Origin: Rhodobacteraceae bacterium HLUCCA08
GTDB lineage: Bacteria > Pseudomonadota > Alphaproteobacteria > Rhodobacterales > Rhodobacteraceae
Direction: 5' to 3'
Assembly: GCA_001314655.1 (NCBI GenBank)
Contig: LJSF01000003.1
Coordinates: 1-64,000 of the forward strand
DNA length: 64,000 bases
The notes under the pieces were generated by a model. That model searched no databases, was not told the origin of the DNA, and saw only the letters and a list, made by a program, of their open reading frames with translations. Of this stretch, positions 1 through 9,185 are shown in pieces (positions within the stretch are counted from its first letter, which is position 1; each line of letters begins with the position of its first letter). A program made the position numbers and the translations under genes.

Positions 1-102
1 CGCAAGATCGCCGAGAACGACTACGCCGCATTGGGCGACACCTCCACCCTCGCAGACCCCTCCGTCGTCGACCAACTCATCGAAAACAGGGTGAACCGGT
101 GA
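1..102 (+). CDS. acsA: Acetyl-CoA synthetase, C-terminal end only (partial)
   Basis: Only the last 33 codons are present; the gene begins outside the window. The residues read [19 protein letters not shown], which I recognise as the characteristic C-terminal tail of alphaproteobacterial AMP-forming acetyl-CoA synthetases (acetate + ATP + CoA to acetyl-CoA + AMP + PPi). The end, just after the acetylated-lysine region of the family, fits the usual length. It overlaps the next gene (adenylate kinase) by 4 bases (GTGA), so the two are probably translationally coupled. The downstream symporter pair supports an acetate-use role. The call rests on a short tail plus context. Confidence 0.8.
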   Translation, partial: RKIAENDYAALGDTSTLADPSVVDQLIENRVNR

Positions 103-806
103 GCGATCTGGACACCCGGACACGGCAGGCGCCGCACGCGATCGCTGCGGCGCCGGTCCTGATCCTGCTGGGCCCGCCGGGCGCCGGCAAGGGCACCCAG
201 GCGCGCATGCTGGAAGAGCGGTTCGGCCTGGTCCAGCTGTCCACCGGCGATCTGTTGCGCGCCGCGGTCAAGGCCGGCACCGAGGCCGGCCGGCGCGCCG
301 AGGCGGTGATGAAGGCCGGAGACCTGGTCAGCGACGACATCGTCATCGCCATCCTGCGCGACCGCATGGCCGAGCCCGATTGCGTCCGTGGCGTGATCCT
401 GGACGGATTTCCGCGGACGGCGGTCCAGGCAAGGGCGCTGGACGCGCTGCTGGCCGAGACCGGGCAGAACGTGAATGCCGCGATCAGCCTCGAGGTGGAC
501 GACGCGGCGATGGTCGCCCGCATTTCCGGCCGTTACACCTGCGCGGAGTGCGGCGAGGGCTATCACGACAGCTTCAAGCAGCCGGCCCGGGCGGGGACCT
601 GCGACAAGTGCGGCGGCACCGCGTTCAAGCGGCGGGCCGACGACAAGGCCGAAACCGTCGAGGCGCGGCTCAAGGTCTATCACGCCGAAACCGCGCCGCT
701 GATCGCCTATTACGACGACAAGGGATCGCTTGACCGGATCGACGCAATGGGCGGTATAGAGGACATCTCGGCCGCGCTTGCGGCCCTGGTGCAACAAAGA
801 ACCTGA
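99..806 (+). CDS. adk: Adenylate kinase, zinc-lid type, in acetate operon
   Basis: A 235-residue nucleoside monophosphate kinase (AMP + ATP to 2 ADP, cytoplasm). The P-loop [10 protein letters not shown] lies near residues 25-34, the AMP-binding QLSTGDLLR follows, and the lid carries a zinc knuckle CAEC...CDKC around residues 146-172. The start is GTG overlapping the acsA stop. The N-terminus is about 20 residues longer than the usual adk start just before the P-loop. Being fused to the end of acsA suggests it recycles the AMP made by Acs. A housekeeping adk usually lies in the ribosomal protein cluster, so this may be a second copy; that cannot be tested here. Confidence 0.93.
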   Translation: MSDLDTRTRQAPHAIAAAPVLILLGPPGAGKGTQARMLEERFGLVQLSTGDLLRAAVKAGTEAGRRAEAVMKAGDLVSDDIVIAILRDRMAEPDCVRGVILDGFPRTAVQARALDALLAETGQNVNAAISLEVDDAAMVARISGRYTCAECGEGYHDSFKQPARAGTCDKCGGTAFKRRADDKAETVEARLKVYHAETAPLIAYYDDKGSLDRIDAMGGIEDISAALAALVQQRT

Positions 807-854
807 ACGGGACGGGGGCGACCCCCGGGAGAAGTGGGAAAAGGAGGACCCGCG

Positions 855-1127
855 ATGGCGGACACCACCAACAAGGCGGCCAGCGATGGCCAAGGCTACT
901 GGAAGGCGAATCTGCGGCTGATCTACACCTTGCTCATCATCTGGGCATTGGCGAGCTTCGGCTTCGGTATCCTTCTGCGTCCGGCATTGTCGGGCATCGA
1001 AGTCGGCGGCACCGACCTGGGCTTCTGGTTCGCCCAGCAGGGGTCGATCCTGGTCTTCCTGGTGCTGATCTTCTTCTACGCCTGGCGGATGAACAAACTC
1101 GACCGTGACTACGGCGTGGACGAATAG
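855..1127 (+). CDS. DUF4212 small membrane subunit of sodium/solute symporter
   Basis: A 90-residue protein with two predicted membrane helices (around residues 15-38 and 58-78) and a charged C-terminus. The start at 855 (MADTTNKAAS) is chosen because an AAGGAGGA ribosome binding site sits just upstream; an in-frame start at 834 has none. DUF4212 proteins are found directly upstream of VC_2705-type sodium:solute symporters, as here (15-base gap), and are thought to be a small accessory subunit, similar to YjcH beside ActP. The exact role is not known. Confidence 0.88.
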   Translation: MADTTNKAASDGQGYWKANLRLIYTLLIIWALASFGFGILLRPALSGIEVGGTDLGFWFAQQGSILVFLVLIFFYAWRMNKLDRDYGVDE

Positions 1128-1142
1128 GGGGCGACCGGACCA

Positions 1143-3017
1143 ATGGATCAGACAACACTCAATATCATCGTGGTGGGGCTGTCTTTCGTGCTCTACTTCG
1201 GGATCGCGATCTGGGCACGTGCCGGATCGACCAGTGAATTCTATGCCGCCGGCCGGGGTGTGAACCCGGTCATCAACGGCATGGCGACGGCGGCGGACTG
1301 GATGTCGGCGGCCTCCTTCATCTCGATGGCGGGGCTGATCGCCTTCGTCGGCTACAACAATTCGAGCTTCCTGATGGGCTGGACCGGCGGCTACGTGCTG
1401 ATGGCGATGCTGCTTGCGCCCTACCTGCGCAAGTTCGGCAAGTTCACGGTGCCGGAATTCATCGGCGACCGGTTCTATTCGACCACGGCCCGCATCGTCG
1501 CGGTGGTCGCGCTGATCGTGATCTCGGTCACCTATGTCATCGGCCAGATGACCGGGGCCGGCGTGGCGTTCTCGCGCTTCCTTGAAGTCAGCTCGACCAA
1601 TGGCCTGCTGATCGCCTCGGCGGTGGTCTTCGTCTACGCGGTTCTGGGCGGGATGAAGGGCATCACCTATACCCAGGTGGCGCAATATTGCGTGCTGATC
1701 ATCGCCTACACGATCCCGGCGATCTTCATTTCGCTGCAGCTGACCGGCAATCCGATCCCGGGCCTTGGCCTGTTCTCGGACATGTCCGCCGGCAATGGGG
1801 GCGAAGGCACGCCGCTGCTGGTGACCCTCGACGGTCTGCTGACCGATCTGGGCTTCAACGAATACACCACCGGCAGCAGCCCCTGGCTGATGGCGCTGTT
1901 CACCCTGTCGCTGATGATCGGCACCGCGGGTCTGCCGCATGTCATCATCCGCTTCTTCACGGTGCCCAAGGTGTCCGATGCCCGCTGGTCCGCCGGCTGG
2001 GCGCTGGTCTTCATCGCGCTGCTCTACCTCACGGCCCCGGCCGTGGGCGCGATGGCGCGGCTGAACATCACCACGACGCTGTGGCCGAATGGCGTGCAGA
2101 ACGAGGCCGTGGCGGCCGATGAATTGCCCGACTGGTTCGCAACCTGGTCGGCAACCGGTCTTCTGGGGGTCGAGGACAAGAACGGCGATGGTCGGATCCA
2201 GTACTACAACGATGAAAATCAAAGGGAGCTTGCGGCGCTCATCGAGGCGGAGGGACCAACTGGTGACCAAACGCAAGCGGAATACGACAGTAGGGTGGCC
2301 GAACTCCAAAGCGATCCGACCGTTGTACGCGCTGGCGAACGCGGCTGGGAAGGCAACGAGCTTGTCACCTTCAACCAGGACATCCTGGTGCTGGCCAACC
2401 CGGAAATCGCACAGCTTCCGGGCTGGGTGATCGCGCTGATCGCCGCGGGCGGTATCGCGGCGGCACTGTCCACCGCGGCGGGTCTGCTGCTGGCCATCTC
2501 TTCGGCCATCAGCCACGACCTGATCAAGTCGGCGATCAACCCCGACATCTCGGAAAAGAACGAGCTGCTGGCGGCCCGGATCTCGATGGCGGGGGCGATC
2601 GTGCTGGCCACCTGGCTCGGCCTCAACCCGCCGGGCTTTGCGGCCCAGACGGTGGCGCTGGCCTTCGGTCTGGCCGCGGCCTCGCTGTTCCCGACGCTGA
2701 TGATGGGGATCTTCGTCAAGAAGATCAATGCCGCCGGGGCGACGGCGGGGATGCTGGCCGGTCTGATCCTGACCTGCCTGTACCTGTTCACCTACCTGGG
2801 CTGGTTCTTCATCCCTGGCACCAACATGCTGGAGAACAACGCGGCGAACTACCTGTTCGGCATCCCGCCGACCCATTTCGGGCCGATCGGGGCGGTGGCG
2901 AACTTCGCCGTGGCGTTCATCGTCTCGGGCATGACCAAGCCGACCCCGGCGCATATCCAGGAGCTGGTCGAAAGCGTCCGGATCCCGCGCGGCGCCGGTG
3001 CCGCCCAGGACCACTAG
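1143..3017 (+). CDS. Sodium:solute symporter, VC_2705/ActP type
   Basis: A 624-residue integral membrane protein of the SSS family with about 12-13 hydrophobic segments and the family signature around GRGVNPVINGMATAADWMSA. Substrates of relatives are acetate and other short monocarboxylates; the acsA neighbour supports acetate. A hydrophilic insertion near residues 335-425 contains an EF-hand-like loop DKNGDGRIQYYN; part of it (about 2210-2345) has codon use visibly less GC-rich than its flanks. A hairpin follows the stop. The exact substrate cannot be read from sequence. Confidence 0.92.
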   Translation: MDQTTLNIIVVGLSFVLYFGIAIWARAGSTSEFYAAGRGVNPVINGMATAADWMSAASFISMAGLIAFVGYNNSSFLMGWTGGYVLMAMLLAPYLRKFGKFTVPEFIGDRFYSTTARIVAVVALIVISVTYVIGQMTGAGVAFSRFLEVSSTNGLLIASAVVFVYAVLGGMKGITYTQVAQYCVLIIAYTIPAIFISLQLTGNPIPGLGLFSDMSAGNGGEGTPLLVTLDGLLTDLGFNEYTTGSSPWLMALFTLSLMIGTAGLPHVIIRFFTVPKVSDARWSAGWALVFIALLYLTAPAVGAMARLNITTTLWPNGVQNEAVAADELPDWFATWSATGLLGVEDKNGDGRIQYYNDENQRELAALIEAEGPTGDQTQAEYDSRVAELQSDPTVVRAGERGWEGNELVTFNQDILVLANPEIAQLPGWVIALIAAGGIAAALSTAAGLLLAISSAISHDLIKSAINPDISEKNELLAARISMAGAIVLATWLGLNPPGFAAQTVALAFGLAAASLFPTLMMGIFVKKINAAGATAGMLAGLILTCLYLFTYLGWFFIPGTNMLENNAANYLFGIPPTHFGPIGAVANFAVAFIVSGMTKPTPAHIQELVESVRIPRGAGAAQDH

Positions 3018-3026
3018 GACCAGGAC

Positions 3027-3054
3027 GGGCCGCCCATTCGGCGGCCCTCCACTT
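3027..3054 (+). terminator. Probable rho-independent terminator after symporter
   Basis: An 8-bp GC stem (GGGCCGCC / GGCGGCCC) with a 5-base loop is followed by TCCACTTTT. The T tract is short and interrupted, so termination may be partial. It lies between the symporter stop and the DUF294 gene. Confidence 0.55.
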
Positions 3055-3113
3055 TTCCATCGGTCCCGTCCGGGGTAGACCTCGGGCGGGATTTTTCACG
3101 AAGGCCGCGCCCC

Positions 3114-4940
3114 ATGCCCCTGACCTCGACCGAGTTGACCCGTTTCCTGGACGCCGTGCACCCCTATGACGCGCTGGAAGGCGACATGCTGCCCACGCTG
3201 GTGCCGCGGATCGACCAGCTGGAACTGGTGGCAGACGATCCGGTCTATGACCTGGGCGAGGCGCTGGAGGGGCTTTACATCGTCCATCACGGCGAGGTCG
3301 AGGTGACCGACGACACCGGTGAAACCGTGTCGATCCTGGGCCCGCGCAACTCCTTCGGCGAACGCGGATTGCTGCGCGACGGCCGCGCGGTGACGGCGGC
3401 CCGGGCGCTGACCGATACCCTGCTTCTGCGTCTGCCGGCCGAGACGTTCCACCGCCTGATGAAACAGGCGCCGCAATTCGCGCGCTTCTATGACCGGCGC
3501 CGGCCCAAGGCACGCGTCCGCGCCAATGACCTGGCCACGACGCGGGTCGACGGCTTCATGTCGCGCGGGCTGGTGACCTGCCCGCCCAACGCCAGTGTGC
3601 AGGAGGCCGCGGTGATCATGCGGACCCGCCGCACCTCCTCGGTCTGCGTCACCGATGGCGGCGCCCTCGTCGGTATCCTCACCACCCGCGACCTGGCCGG
3701 CAAGGTGGTGGCGACGGGTCTGTCGCTGTCGACCCCGGTCGCGCAGATCATGGCCGAGGCGCCGCTGACCCTGCCGCCCTCGGCGATCGGGTCGGACGTG
3801 CTGCACCTGATGATGGAGCGCAGGATCGGCCATGTCCCGATCACCGACGGGGACCGCCTTGTGGGCATCGTCACCCAGACCGACCTGACCCGGTTCCAGG
3901 CCGTCAGCTCGGCCGAGCTGGTCAGCCGGCTGGCCGGTGCCGCGAACGCCGCCGAAATGGCGCGCGTCACCGCCGAAATCCCGAACCTGCTGATGCAGCT
4001 TCTGGCCGCCGGCAACCGGCACGAGGTCGTCACCCGCCTGATCACCGACATCGCCGATACCGCCACACGTCGTCTTCTGGCGCTGGCCGAAGCGCAGCTT
4101 GGCCAGCCGCCGGTGCCCTATCTGTGGCTCGCCTGCGGCAGCCAGGGGCGGCAGGAACAGACCGGGGTCAGCGACCAGGACAATTGCCTGATCCTGTCCG
4201 ACGACTTCACCGAGGACATGCGGCCCTATTTCGAGCAGCTCGCCAAATTCGTCAGCGACGGTCTCGATACCTGCGGCTATTTCTACTGCCCCGGCGACAT
4301 GATGGCGACCAACCCGCGCTGGTGCCAGCCATTGGCCACCTGGCGGCGCTATTTCGACGGCTGGATCGCCGCGCCCGACACCGAGGCGCAGATGCTGGCC
4401 TCGGTCATGTTCGACCTGCGCCCGATCGGCGGCGACCGGACGCTGTTCGACGGCCTGCAGCAGGCGACGCTGGACAAGGCCGCGAAGAACTCGATCTTCG
4501 TCGCCCACATGATCGGCAACTCGCTCAAGCACGCGCCGCCGCTGGGCCTGTTGCGCGGGCTGGCCACGATCCGCTCGGGCGAGCATCGCAACCAGCTGGA
4601 CCTCAAGCTGAACGGCGTCGTGCCGGTGGTCGACCTGGGCCGCATCTATGCCCTGCGCGGCAAGCTGAGTGTCGCCAATACCCGCGCCCGGATCGAGGCG
4701 GCGATCACCGCCGGTGTGGTGTCCAGATCCGGCGGGCGCGATCTGCTGGATGCCTATGACCTGATCGCGACCACCCGGCTTGACCACCAGGCCGCCCAGG
4801 TCAATGCCGGCGAAAAGCCCGGCAACTTCCTGTCCCCCGCAAACCTGTCCGACTTTGAGCGAAGTCATCTGCGCGATGCCTTCGTGGTGGTAAAGACGCT
4901 GCAATCGGCGGCCGGACAGGGTAAGGGGATCATCGGCTAG
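3114..4940 (+). CDS. cNMP-binding/CBS/DUF294 nucleotidyltransferase-like protein
   Basis: A 608-residue soluble sensor-type protein. Residues about 10-125 form a cyclic-nucleotide-binding-like domain, about 145-265 a CBS pair, about 290-440 the DUF294 nucleotidyltransferase-like domain with the GlnD/GlnE-like motif GSQGRQEQTGVSDQDN near residue 338, and about 470-600 the DUF294 C-terminal helical domain. In several proteobacteria this gene accompanies the symporter and an exonuclease gene, as here. It probably reads a nucleotide signal (cNMP or adenylates through CBS) and acts as, or descends from, a nucleotidyltransferase. Target and reaction are unknown. Confidence 0.9.
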   Translation: MPLTSTELTRFLDAVHPYDALEGDMLPTLVPRIDQLELVADDPVYDLGEALEGLYIVHHGEVEVTDDTGETVSILGPRNSFGERGLLRDGRAVTAARALTDTLLLRLPAETFHRLMKQAPQFARFYDRRRPKARVRANDLATTRVDGFMSRGLVTCPPNASVQEAAVIMRTRRTSSVCVTDGGALVGILTTRDLAGKVVATGLSLSTPVAQIMAEAPLTLPPSAIGSDVLHLMMERRIGHVPITDGDRLVGIVTQTDLTRFQAVSSAELVSRLAGAANAAEMARVTAEIPNLLMQLLAAGNRHEVVTRLITDIADTATRRLLALAEAQLGQPPVPYLWLACGSQGRQEQTGVSDQDNCLILSDDFTEDMRPYFEQLAKFVSDGLDTCGYFYCPGDMMATNPRWCQPLATWRRYFDGWIAAPDTEAQMLASVMFDLRPIGGDRTLFDGLQQATLDKAAKNSIFVAHMIGNSLKHAPPLGLLRGLATIRSGEHRNQLDLKLNGVVPVVDLGRIYALRGKLSVANTRARIEAAITAGVVSRSGGRDLLDAYDLIATTRLDHQAAQVNAGEKPGNFLSPANLSDFERSHLRDAFVVVKTLQSAAGQGKGIIG

Positions 4941-4955
4941 GGAGGAGCCGCGCCC

Positions 4956-5486
4956 ATGGGAATGTTCTTCGAACTCATCGCCACGCTTTTCGCCGGGTTC
5001 GGCGGCGCCGGCATCGTGCTGATCCTCAACACCCTGACCGGTGGACGCCTGCCGAAATGGCTGCTGCCGGTGGCGGCCGGTGCCGCGATGATCGCGATGA
5101 CGATCTACAACGAATACACCTGGTACGGGCGCCAGACCGCCGGCCTGCCAGACAGTTTCGAGGTCGCGCTGAGCGTCGAGAACCGCGCCTGGTTCCGACC
5201 CTGGACCTATGTCGCGCCTTATACCCACCGCTTCGTCGCGGTCGACCGGGCGACGCTTCGGACCCATTCGGGCCAGACCGGCCAGGTCCTCGCGCGGCTC
5301 TATTTCTTCAATCGTTGGTCCACGGTCGAGGCCACCGATGCGCTGGTCGATTGCGATGGCCGCCGGATCGCCCTGATCCGGGGCGAGGCGCCGTTCGACG
5401 ATACCGGTGCGGTGATCGACCCCGATTGGGGTCCGGTCCCCGAGGATGACCGCATCCTGCCGATCGCCTGCGAGGGGGCGGGCTGA
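4956..5486 (+). CDS. Conserved membrane protein of acetate module, unknown function
   Basis: A 176-residue protein with two N-terminal membrane helices (about 4-25 and 33-51) and a roughly 120-residue hydrophilic C-terminal part rich in aromatic residues (FRPWTYVAPYTHRFVAVD). The start follows GGGAGGAGCC. It sits 15 bases after the DUF294 gene, and its stop shares a base with the exonuclease start (TGATG), so the three are one transcription unit. I do not recognise a named family. The location suggests an accessory to the sensor/exonuclease pair. Confidence 0.8.
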   Translation: MGMFFELIATLFAGFGGAGIVLILNTLTGGRLPKWLLPVAAGAAMIAMTIYNEYTWYGRQTAGLPDSFEVALSVENRAWFRPWTYVAPYTHRFVAVDRATLRTHSGQTGQVLARLYFFNRWSTVEATDALVDCDGRRIALIRGEAPFDDTGAVIDPDWGPVPEDDRILPIACEGAG

Positions 5487-6901
5487 TGTTCACCAGGCTG
5501 TCCCTGCGCCTGCGGATCTTCCTGTTCTTCTGCCTGTTGGCGCTGGGCGGGGTGGCGATCTCAGGGCTTGCGTTGTGGATCGGCTGGAGCCGCGCCGACC
5601 CGCCGGTGCCGGGCGCGCCCTTCCTCAATGCCGGCGTGATCGCGTCGTTCCTGACGCTGGCTCTGGTCATCGGCATCTGGCTGCTGTTCGACGAAAACGT
5701 CGCCAAGCCGATCGAACGGCTGGCCGCACAGATGCGTGGCCGGGCCCATGCCGGGGTCGATGCCGCGCTCGATACCCAGGCCGCGCGCTACCTGGGGGAT
5801 CTGGCCCCCGCCGCCCAGGCGGTGGCCGAGCGTCTGTCGGGCAACACGCTCGACATCGCCGCCGCCATCGCCCGGGAAACCGAACGCCTGCAGGCCGAAA
5901 AGGCGCGGCTGACCACGCTTCTGACCGAAGTGCCGGTGGCGATGATCCTGGTGAACCCGTTGCACCAGATCGTGCTCTATGACGGTCAGGCGGCCGAGGT
6001 CCTGTCGGCCATCGCCCCGCCCCGCCTGAACGCGCCGCTTGCCGATTATTTCGAGTCCGAGGCCCTGAACGCCGCCCATGACAGGCTGGCGCGCACCGGC
6101 CGCGAGGTCACCTTCGAGGCCCTGTCCACCGACGGCGCCCAAAGCTATGATGCGCGGCTCAAACCGCTGGACCAGGCCGAAGGCTACATGATGCTGATCG
6201 ACGCCGGCCACGTCGAATTGTCGCCCGACGCCGCCCGCCCGCTGGTCTATGATTTCGACCTGCTGAACGCCGCCCCGGCCAGCGCAGATACCCGCGCCAC
6301 CCGCCTGCGCGACCTGTGCTTCGTGGCGTTCGACAGCGAAACCACCGGGCTTTTGCCGCACAAGGACGACGTCGTGCAGCTGGGTGCCGTGCGGGTGCTG
6401 AACGGCCGCATCGTGCCGGGCGAACAGATCGACACCTATGTCGATCCGGGCCGGCCGATCCCGCCGGCCTCGACCAAGGTGCACAAGGTCGCCGATGCCC
6501 ATGTGCGCGGCGCGCCCGATATCGTCGCCGCCGGCCGCAGGCTGCATGGCTTTGCCCGCGACGCGGTGCTGGTGGCCCATAACGCGCCCTTCGACCTGGC
6601 GTTCCTCAAGCGGCATGCCGGCGAGATGGGGGTCGCCTGGGATCACCCGGTGCTGGACACCGTGCTTTTGTCGGCCGTGGTCTTCGGCGCGTCGGAAACC
6701 CACACGCTGGACGCGCTGTGCGACCGGCTGGGGATCGAGATCCCGCAGGCCGAACGCCACACCGCCCTGGGGGACGCCCGCGCCACCGCCGAAGCGCTGG
6801 TGCGGATGATCCCGATGCTGGAGGGGCGCGGCCTGAGCACCTTCGGCGAGGTGATCGCCGAAACCCGCAAACATGGCAGGCTGCTGGCCGATCTCAATTG
6901 A
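5486..6901 (+). CDS. Membrane-anchored PAS and DnaQ-like 3'-5' exonuclease
   Basis: A 471-residue protein. Two hydrophobic segments (about 9-30 and 50-68) resemble a histidine-kinase-type membrane anchor, followed by a HAMP/coiled-coil-like stretch, a PAS-like domain (about 140-240) and a C-terminal DEDDh exonuclease domain (about 275-460). Exonuclease motifs are visible: FDSETTG (ExoI), VAHNAPFDLAFL (ExoII) and HTALGDARA (ExoIII). It is therefore a sensor-like architecture whose output is a 3'-5' exonuclease instead of a kinase. It belongs to the operon with the DUF294 gene. A signalling or nano-RNA turnover role is more likely than replication proofreading, but this is inference. Confidence 0.88.
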   Translation: MFTRLSLRLRIFLFFCLLALGGVAISGLALWIGWSRADPPVPGAPFLNAGVIASFLTLALVIGIWLLFDENVAKPIERLAAQMRGRAHAGVDAALDTQAARYLGDLAPAAQAVAERLSGNTLDIAAAIARETERLQAEKARLTTLLTEVPVAMILVNPLHQIVLYDGQAAEVLSAIAPPRLNAPLADYFESEALNAAHDRLARTGREVTFEALSTDGAQSYDARLKPLDQAEGYMMLIDAGHVELSPDAARPLVYDFDLLNAAPASADTRATRLRDLCFVAFDSETTGLLPHKDDVVQLGAVRVLNGRIVPGEQIDTYVDPGRPIPPASTKVHKVADAHVRGAPDIVAAGRRLHGFARDAVLVAHNAPFDLAFLKRHAGEMGVAWDHPVLDTVLLSAVVFGASETHTLDALCDRLGIEIPQAERHTALGDARATAEALVRMIPMLEGRGLSTFGEVIAETRKHGRLLADLN

Positions 6902-6925
6902 GGTGGGGTGAAACCCTACCCTACC
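6902..6925. repeat. Repeat family A, copy 1 (GTGGGGTGAAACCC type)
   Basis: An imperfect palindrome immediately after the exonuclease stop. The same motif, GTGGGGTGAAACCCCACC followed by CTAC, recurs at 41429, 44379, 49535 and 49578 in this window. This copy has a T replacing one C in the right arm. It lies between convergent genes and may act as a terminator. Confidence 0.7.
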
Positions 6926-6976
6926 GCTCGGCGGCCAGGTGCCGCCCCGCCCCGGCCCTCACCACCCGGCCGCCGG

Positions 6977-7582
6977 TCAGCCCAGCGTCACCCCCGCCAC
7001 GCGCATCCCGTCCTGCGCCGCCGCCAGCGACCCGTTCAGGTCGATCGCCCGGGCCAATTCCATCCGGACCTCGACGTCGAACCCCAGCCGCGCCGCGTCC
7101 ACGGCCGAGAAGTTGACGCAGAAATCCGTCGCCAGCCCGACCATCACCAACCGCTCGATCCCGCGGCTGCGCAGATACCCCTCCAGTCCCGTCGGGGTTG
7201 CGTGGTCGTTCTCGAAGAACGCCGAATAGCTGTCGATCGCCCGGCGGAACCCCTTGCGGATCACCAGGTCCGCCCGGTCGGTGCGCAAATCGGCATGGAA
7301 GGCAGCACCATCGCTGCCCTGCACGCAATGATCGGGCCACAGAACCTGGGGGCCATAGGGCATCTCGACCATCTCCATCGGCGCCTTGCCGGGATGCTGG
7401 CTGGCGAACGAGGAATGATCCGCCGGGTGCCAGTCCTGGGTCAGGATCACCGCCGGAAACGCGTCCATCAGGGCGTTGATGCCCGGCACGATCATATCGC
7501 CTTGGGGCACGGCCAGGGCGCCGCCGGGGCAGAAATCGTTCTGCACGTCGATCACGATCAGGGCGTCGGTGGCAGGGCGCAT
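6977..7582 (-). CDS. pncA: Nicotinamidase
   Basis: A 201-residue isochorismatase-fold amidase converting nicotinamide to nicotinate in NAD salvage. Triad residues are visible: Asp in [14 protein letters not shown], Lys in VIRKGF, Cys in [12 protein letters not shown]. The metal-binding stretch [12 protein letters not shown] is also present. Length matches the family. The next pathway enzyme, pncB, lies about 3 kb away on the other strand. pncA is divergent from trhO with a 72-base shared upstream region. Confidence 0.95.
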   Translation of the reverse strand: MRPATDALIVIDVQNDFCPGGALAVPQGDMIVPGINALMDAFPAVILTQDWHPADHSSFASQHPGKAPMEMVEMPYGPQVLWPDHCVQGSDGAAFHADLRTDRADLVIRKGFRRAIDSYSAFFENDHATPTGLEGYLRSRGIERLVMVGLATDFCVNFSAVDAARLGFDVEVRMELARAIDLNGSLAAAQDGMRVAGVTLG

Positions 7583-7654
7583 GGGGCTCTCCTGTTCTGG
7601 TCGGGCACCAGCCTAAACCTTGTCGCGCGCGGTGCAACGGCGTATTGGCGCCCC

Positions 7655-8578
7655 ATGTTCACCGTCGCCGCGCTCTATCACTTCACGCCCTGTCCCGACC
7701 CGGCCGCGCTGAAACCGCCGCTTGAGGCCCTGTGCCGCGCCCATGGCGTGACCGGCACGCTGCTGCTGGCGCCCGAGGGGATCAACGGGACCATCGCCGG
7801 GTCGCGCGCGGGGATCGACGCGGCACTGGCCCATATCCGCGCCCTGCCGGGTTGTGCCGATCTGGTCCACAAGGAAAGCGCCGCCGCCGACCAGCCCTTC
7901 GGCAAGCTCAAGGTCCGGCTCAAGCGCGAGATCGTCACCATGGGCCAGCCCGATGTGAACCCCCGCGCCGGCACCGGCCATTACGTCGCGCCGCAGGACT
8001 GGAACGCGCTCATCGAGGCCCCCGACGTGGCCGTGATCGACACCCGCAACAGCTACGAGGTCGCGATCGGCAGTTTCGACGGTGCCATCGACCCCGGCAC
8101 CGCGTCCTTCCGCGACTTCCCCGCCTGGTGGGCGGCGAACAAGCACCGCTTTCACAACAAGCGGATCGCGATGTTCTGCACCGGCGGCATCCGCTGCGAG
8201 AAATCCACCAACTACCTGCTGGGCCAGGGGGTGGAGGAGGTCTATCACCTGCGCGGCGGCATCCTGAAATACCTGGAAGAGGTGCCCGAGGCGGACAGCC
8301 GCTGGCATGGGGCCTGTTTCGTCTTCGACAACCGGGTCAGTGTCGAACACGGGCTGCGCGAAGGGCCGCATGTCTTGTGCCATGCCTGCCGCCGGCCCCT
8401 GTGCCCTGCCGACCGCGCCCATCCGGATTTCGAACAGGGCGTCGCCTGCCACCATTGCGCGACCGAAACCACCGAGGCCGACAAGGCCCGGTTCCGCGAA
8501 CGCCAGCGCCAGATCGCGCTTGCCCGCACACGCGGCCTGCGTCACCTGGGAGGTGACGCGGCCTCTGCGACGCGCTAG
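7655..8578 (+). CDS. trhO: tRNA uridine(34) hydroxylase (rhodanese-like)
   Basis: A 307-residue YceA/TrhO-family protein. An N-terminal acylphosphatase-like domain (about 1-95) precedes a rhodanese domain with active-site loop [13 protein letters not shown] and a C-terminal cysteine-rich tail (CHACRRPLC...CHHC) that could bind zinc. TrhO carries out O2-dependent hydroxylation of U34 to ho5U in tRNA. The start at 7655 ([10 protein letters not shown]) fits the family N-terminus; longer in-frame upstream reading is antisense to pncA. Confidence 0.93.
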   Translation: MFTVAALYHFTPCPDPAALKPPLEALCRAHGVTGTLLLAPEGINGTIAGSRAGIDAALAHIRALPGCADLVHKESAAADQPFGKLKVRLKREIVTMGQPDVNPRAGTGHYVAPQDWNALIEAPDVAVIDTRNSYEVAIGSFDGAIDPGTASFRDFPAWWAANKHRFHNKRIAMFCTGGIRCEKSTNYLLGQGVEEVYHLRGGILKYLEEVPEADSRWHGACFVFDNRVSVEHGLREGPHVLCHACRRPLCPADRAHPDFEQGVACHHCATETTEADKARFRERQRQIALARTRGLRHLGGDAASATR

Positions 8579-8588
8579 CTGGCCGCGC

Positions 8589-9158
8589 ATGGACCTGTCG
8601 CTCGATACTCGCCCCGGCCTGCCCGAAGCCCTGCGCGTGCTGCTGCGCGACCACCCGCGCGAAGCCTGGGAAGCCGACCCGAATTTCAACGGGCTGATCG
8701 CCTTCTGGCTCGACCGGCACATGATGTTCCGGCAGTTGAGCGAGGCCCTGACCAGCGAGGCGCAATCCCTGCTGGACGCGCAGACCGACCCGCGCCGTTT
8801 CGCCGGGGCGGTCGGCCGCCATGGGTCGATGCTGGTCCAGCAATTGCGCGGCCACCACCAGATCGAGGATCACCATTATTTCCCGGTGCTCGCCACCCGC
8901 GATACAAGGCTGGAAAAAGGCTTCGCCCTGCTCGACGCCGACCACCACGCGCTTGACGCGCATCTGGAACGCTTCGTCCAGGCGGCGAATGGCGCCTTGC
9001 AGCTGGCCACCGGCGACAGCCCCGATCCGCGCCGCGCGGCGGGCGATTTCCTGGCGGCCAATGACGTGCTGGCCCGCGTTCTGACCCGCCATCTGGACGA
9101 TGAAGAGGACCTGATCGTCCCCGTCATCCTGCGCTACGGCACAGAGGGGCTGGGCTAG
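8589..9158 (+). CDS. Hemerythrin HHE domain protein
   Basis: A 189-residue helical protein with hemerythrin-type iron ligands: LDRHMMF near residue 40, LRGHHQIEDHHYFPVL around 88-103, DADHHALDAHLERF, and LTRHLDDEEDLIVP near the C-terminus. Such proteins bind a di-iron centre and are linked to oxygen or NO sensing, or to iron-centre repair. It starts 10 bases after trhO, so probable co-transcription. The specific partner is unknown. Confidence 0.88.
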   Translation: MDLSLDTRPGLPEALRVLLRDHPREAWEADPNFNGLIAFWLDRHMMFRQLSEALTSEAQSLLDAQTDPRRFAGAVGRHGSMLVQQLRGHHQIEDHHYFPVLATRDTRLEKGFALLDADHHALDAHLERFVQAANGALQLATGDSPDPRRAAGDFLAANDVLARVLTRHLDDEEDLIVPVILRYGTEGLG

Positions 9159-9185
9159 CCGGCCGCGCCGCGCTACCAACGCGTC

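Noticed and set aside
21-3014. A ~1000-codon open frame on the minus strand opposite the acetate genes, and similar long antisense frames elsewhere (e.g. 3096-5267, 59761-61320)
   Set aside because: They lie opposite convincing genes, are rich in Arg, His, Gln and Gly, lack domain motifs, and arise from third-position GC bias.
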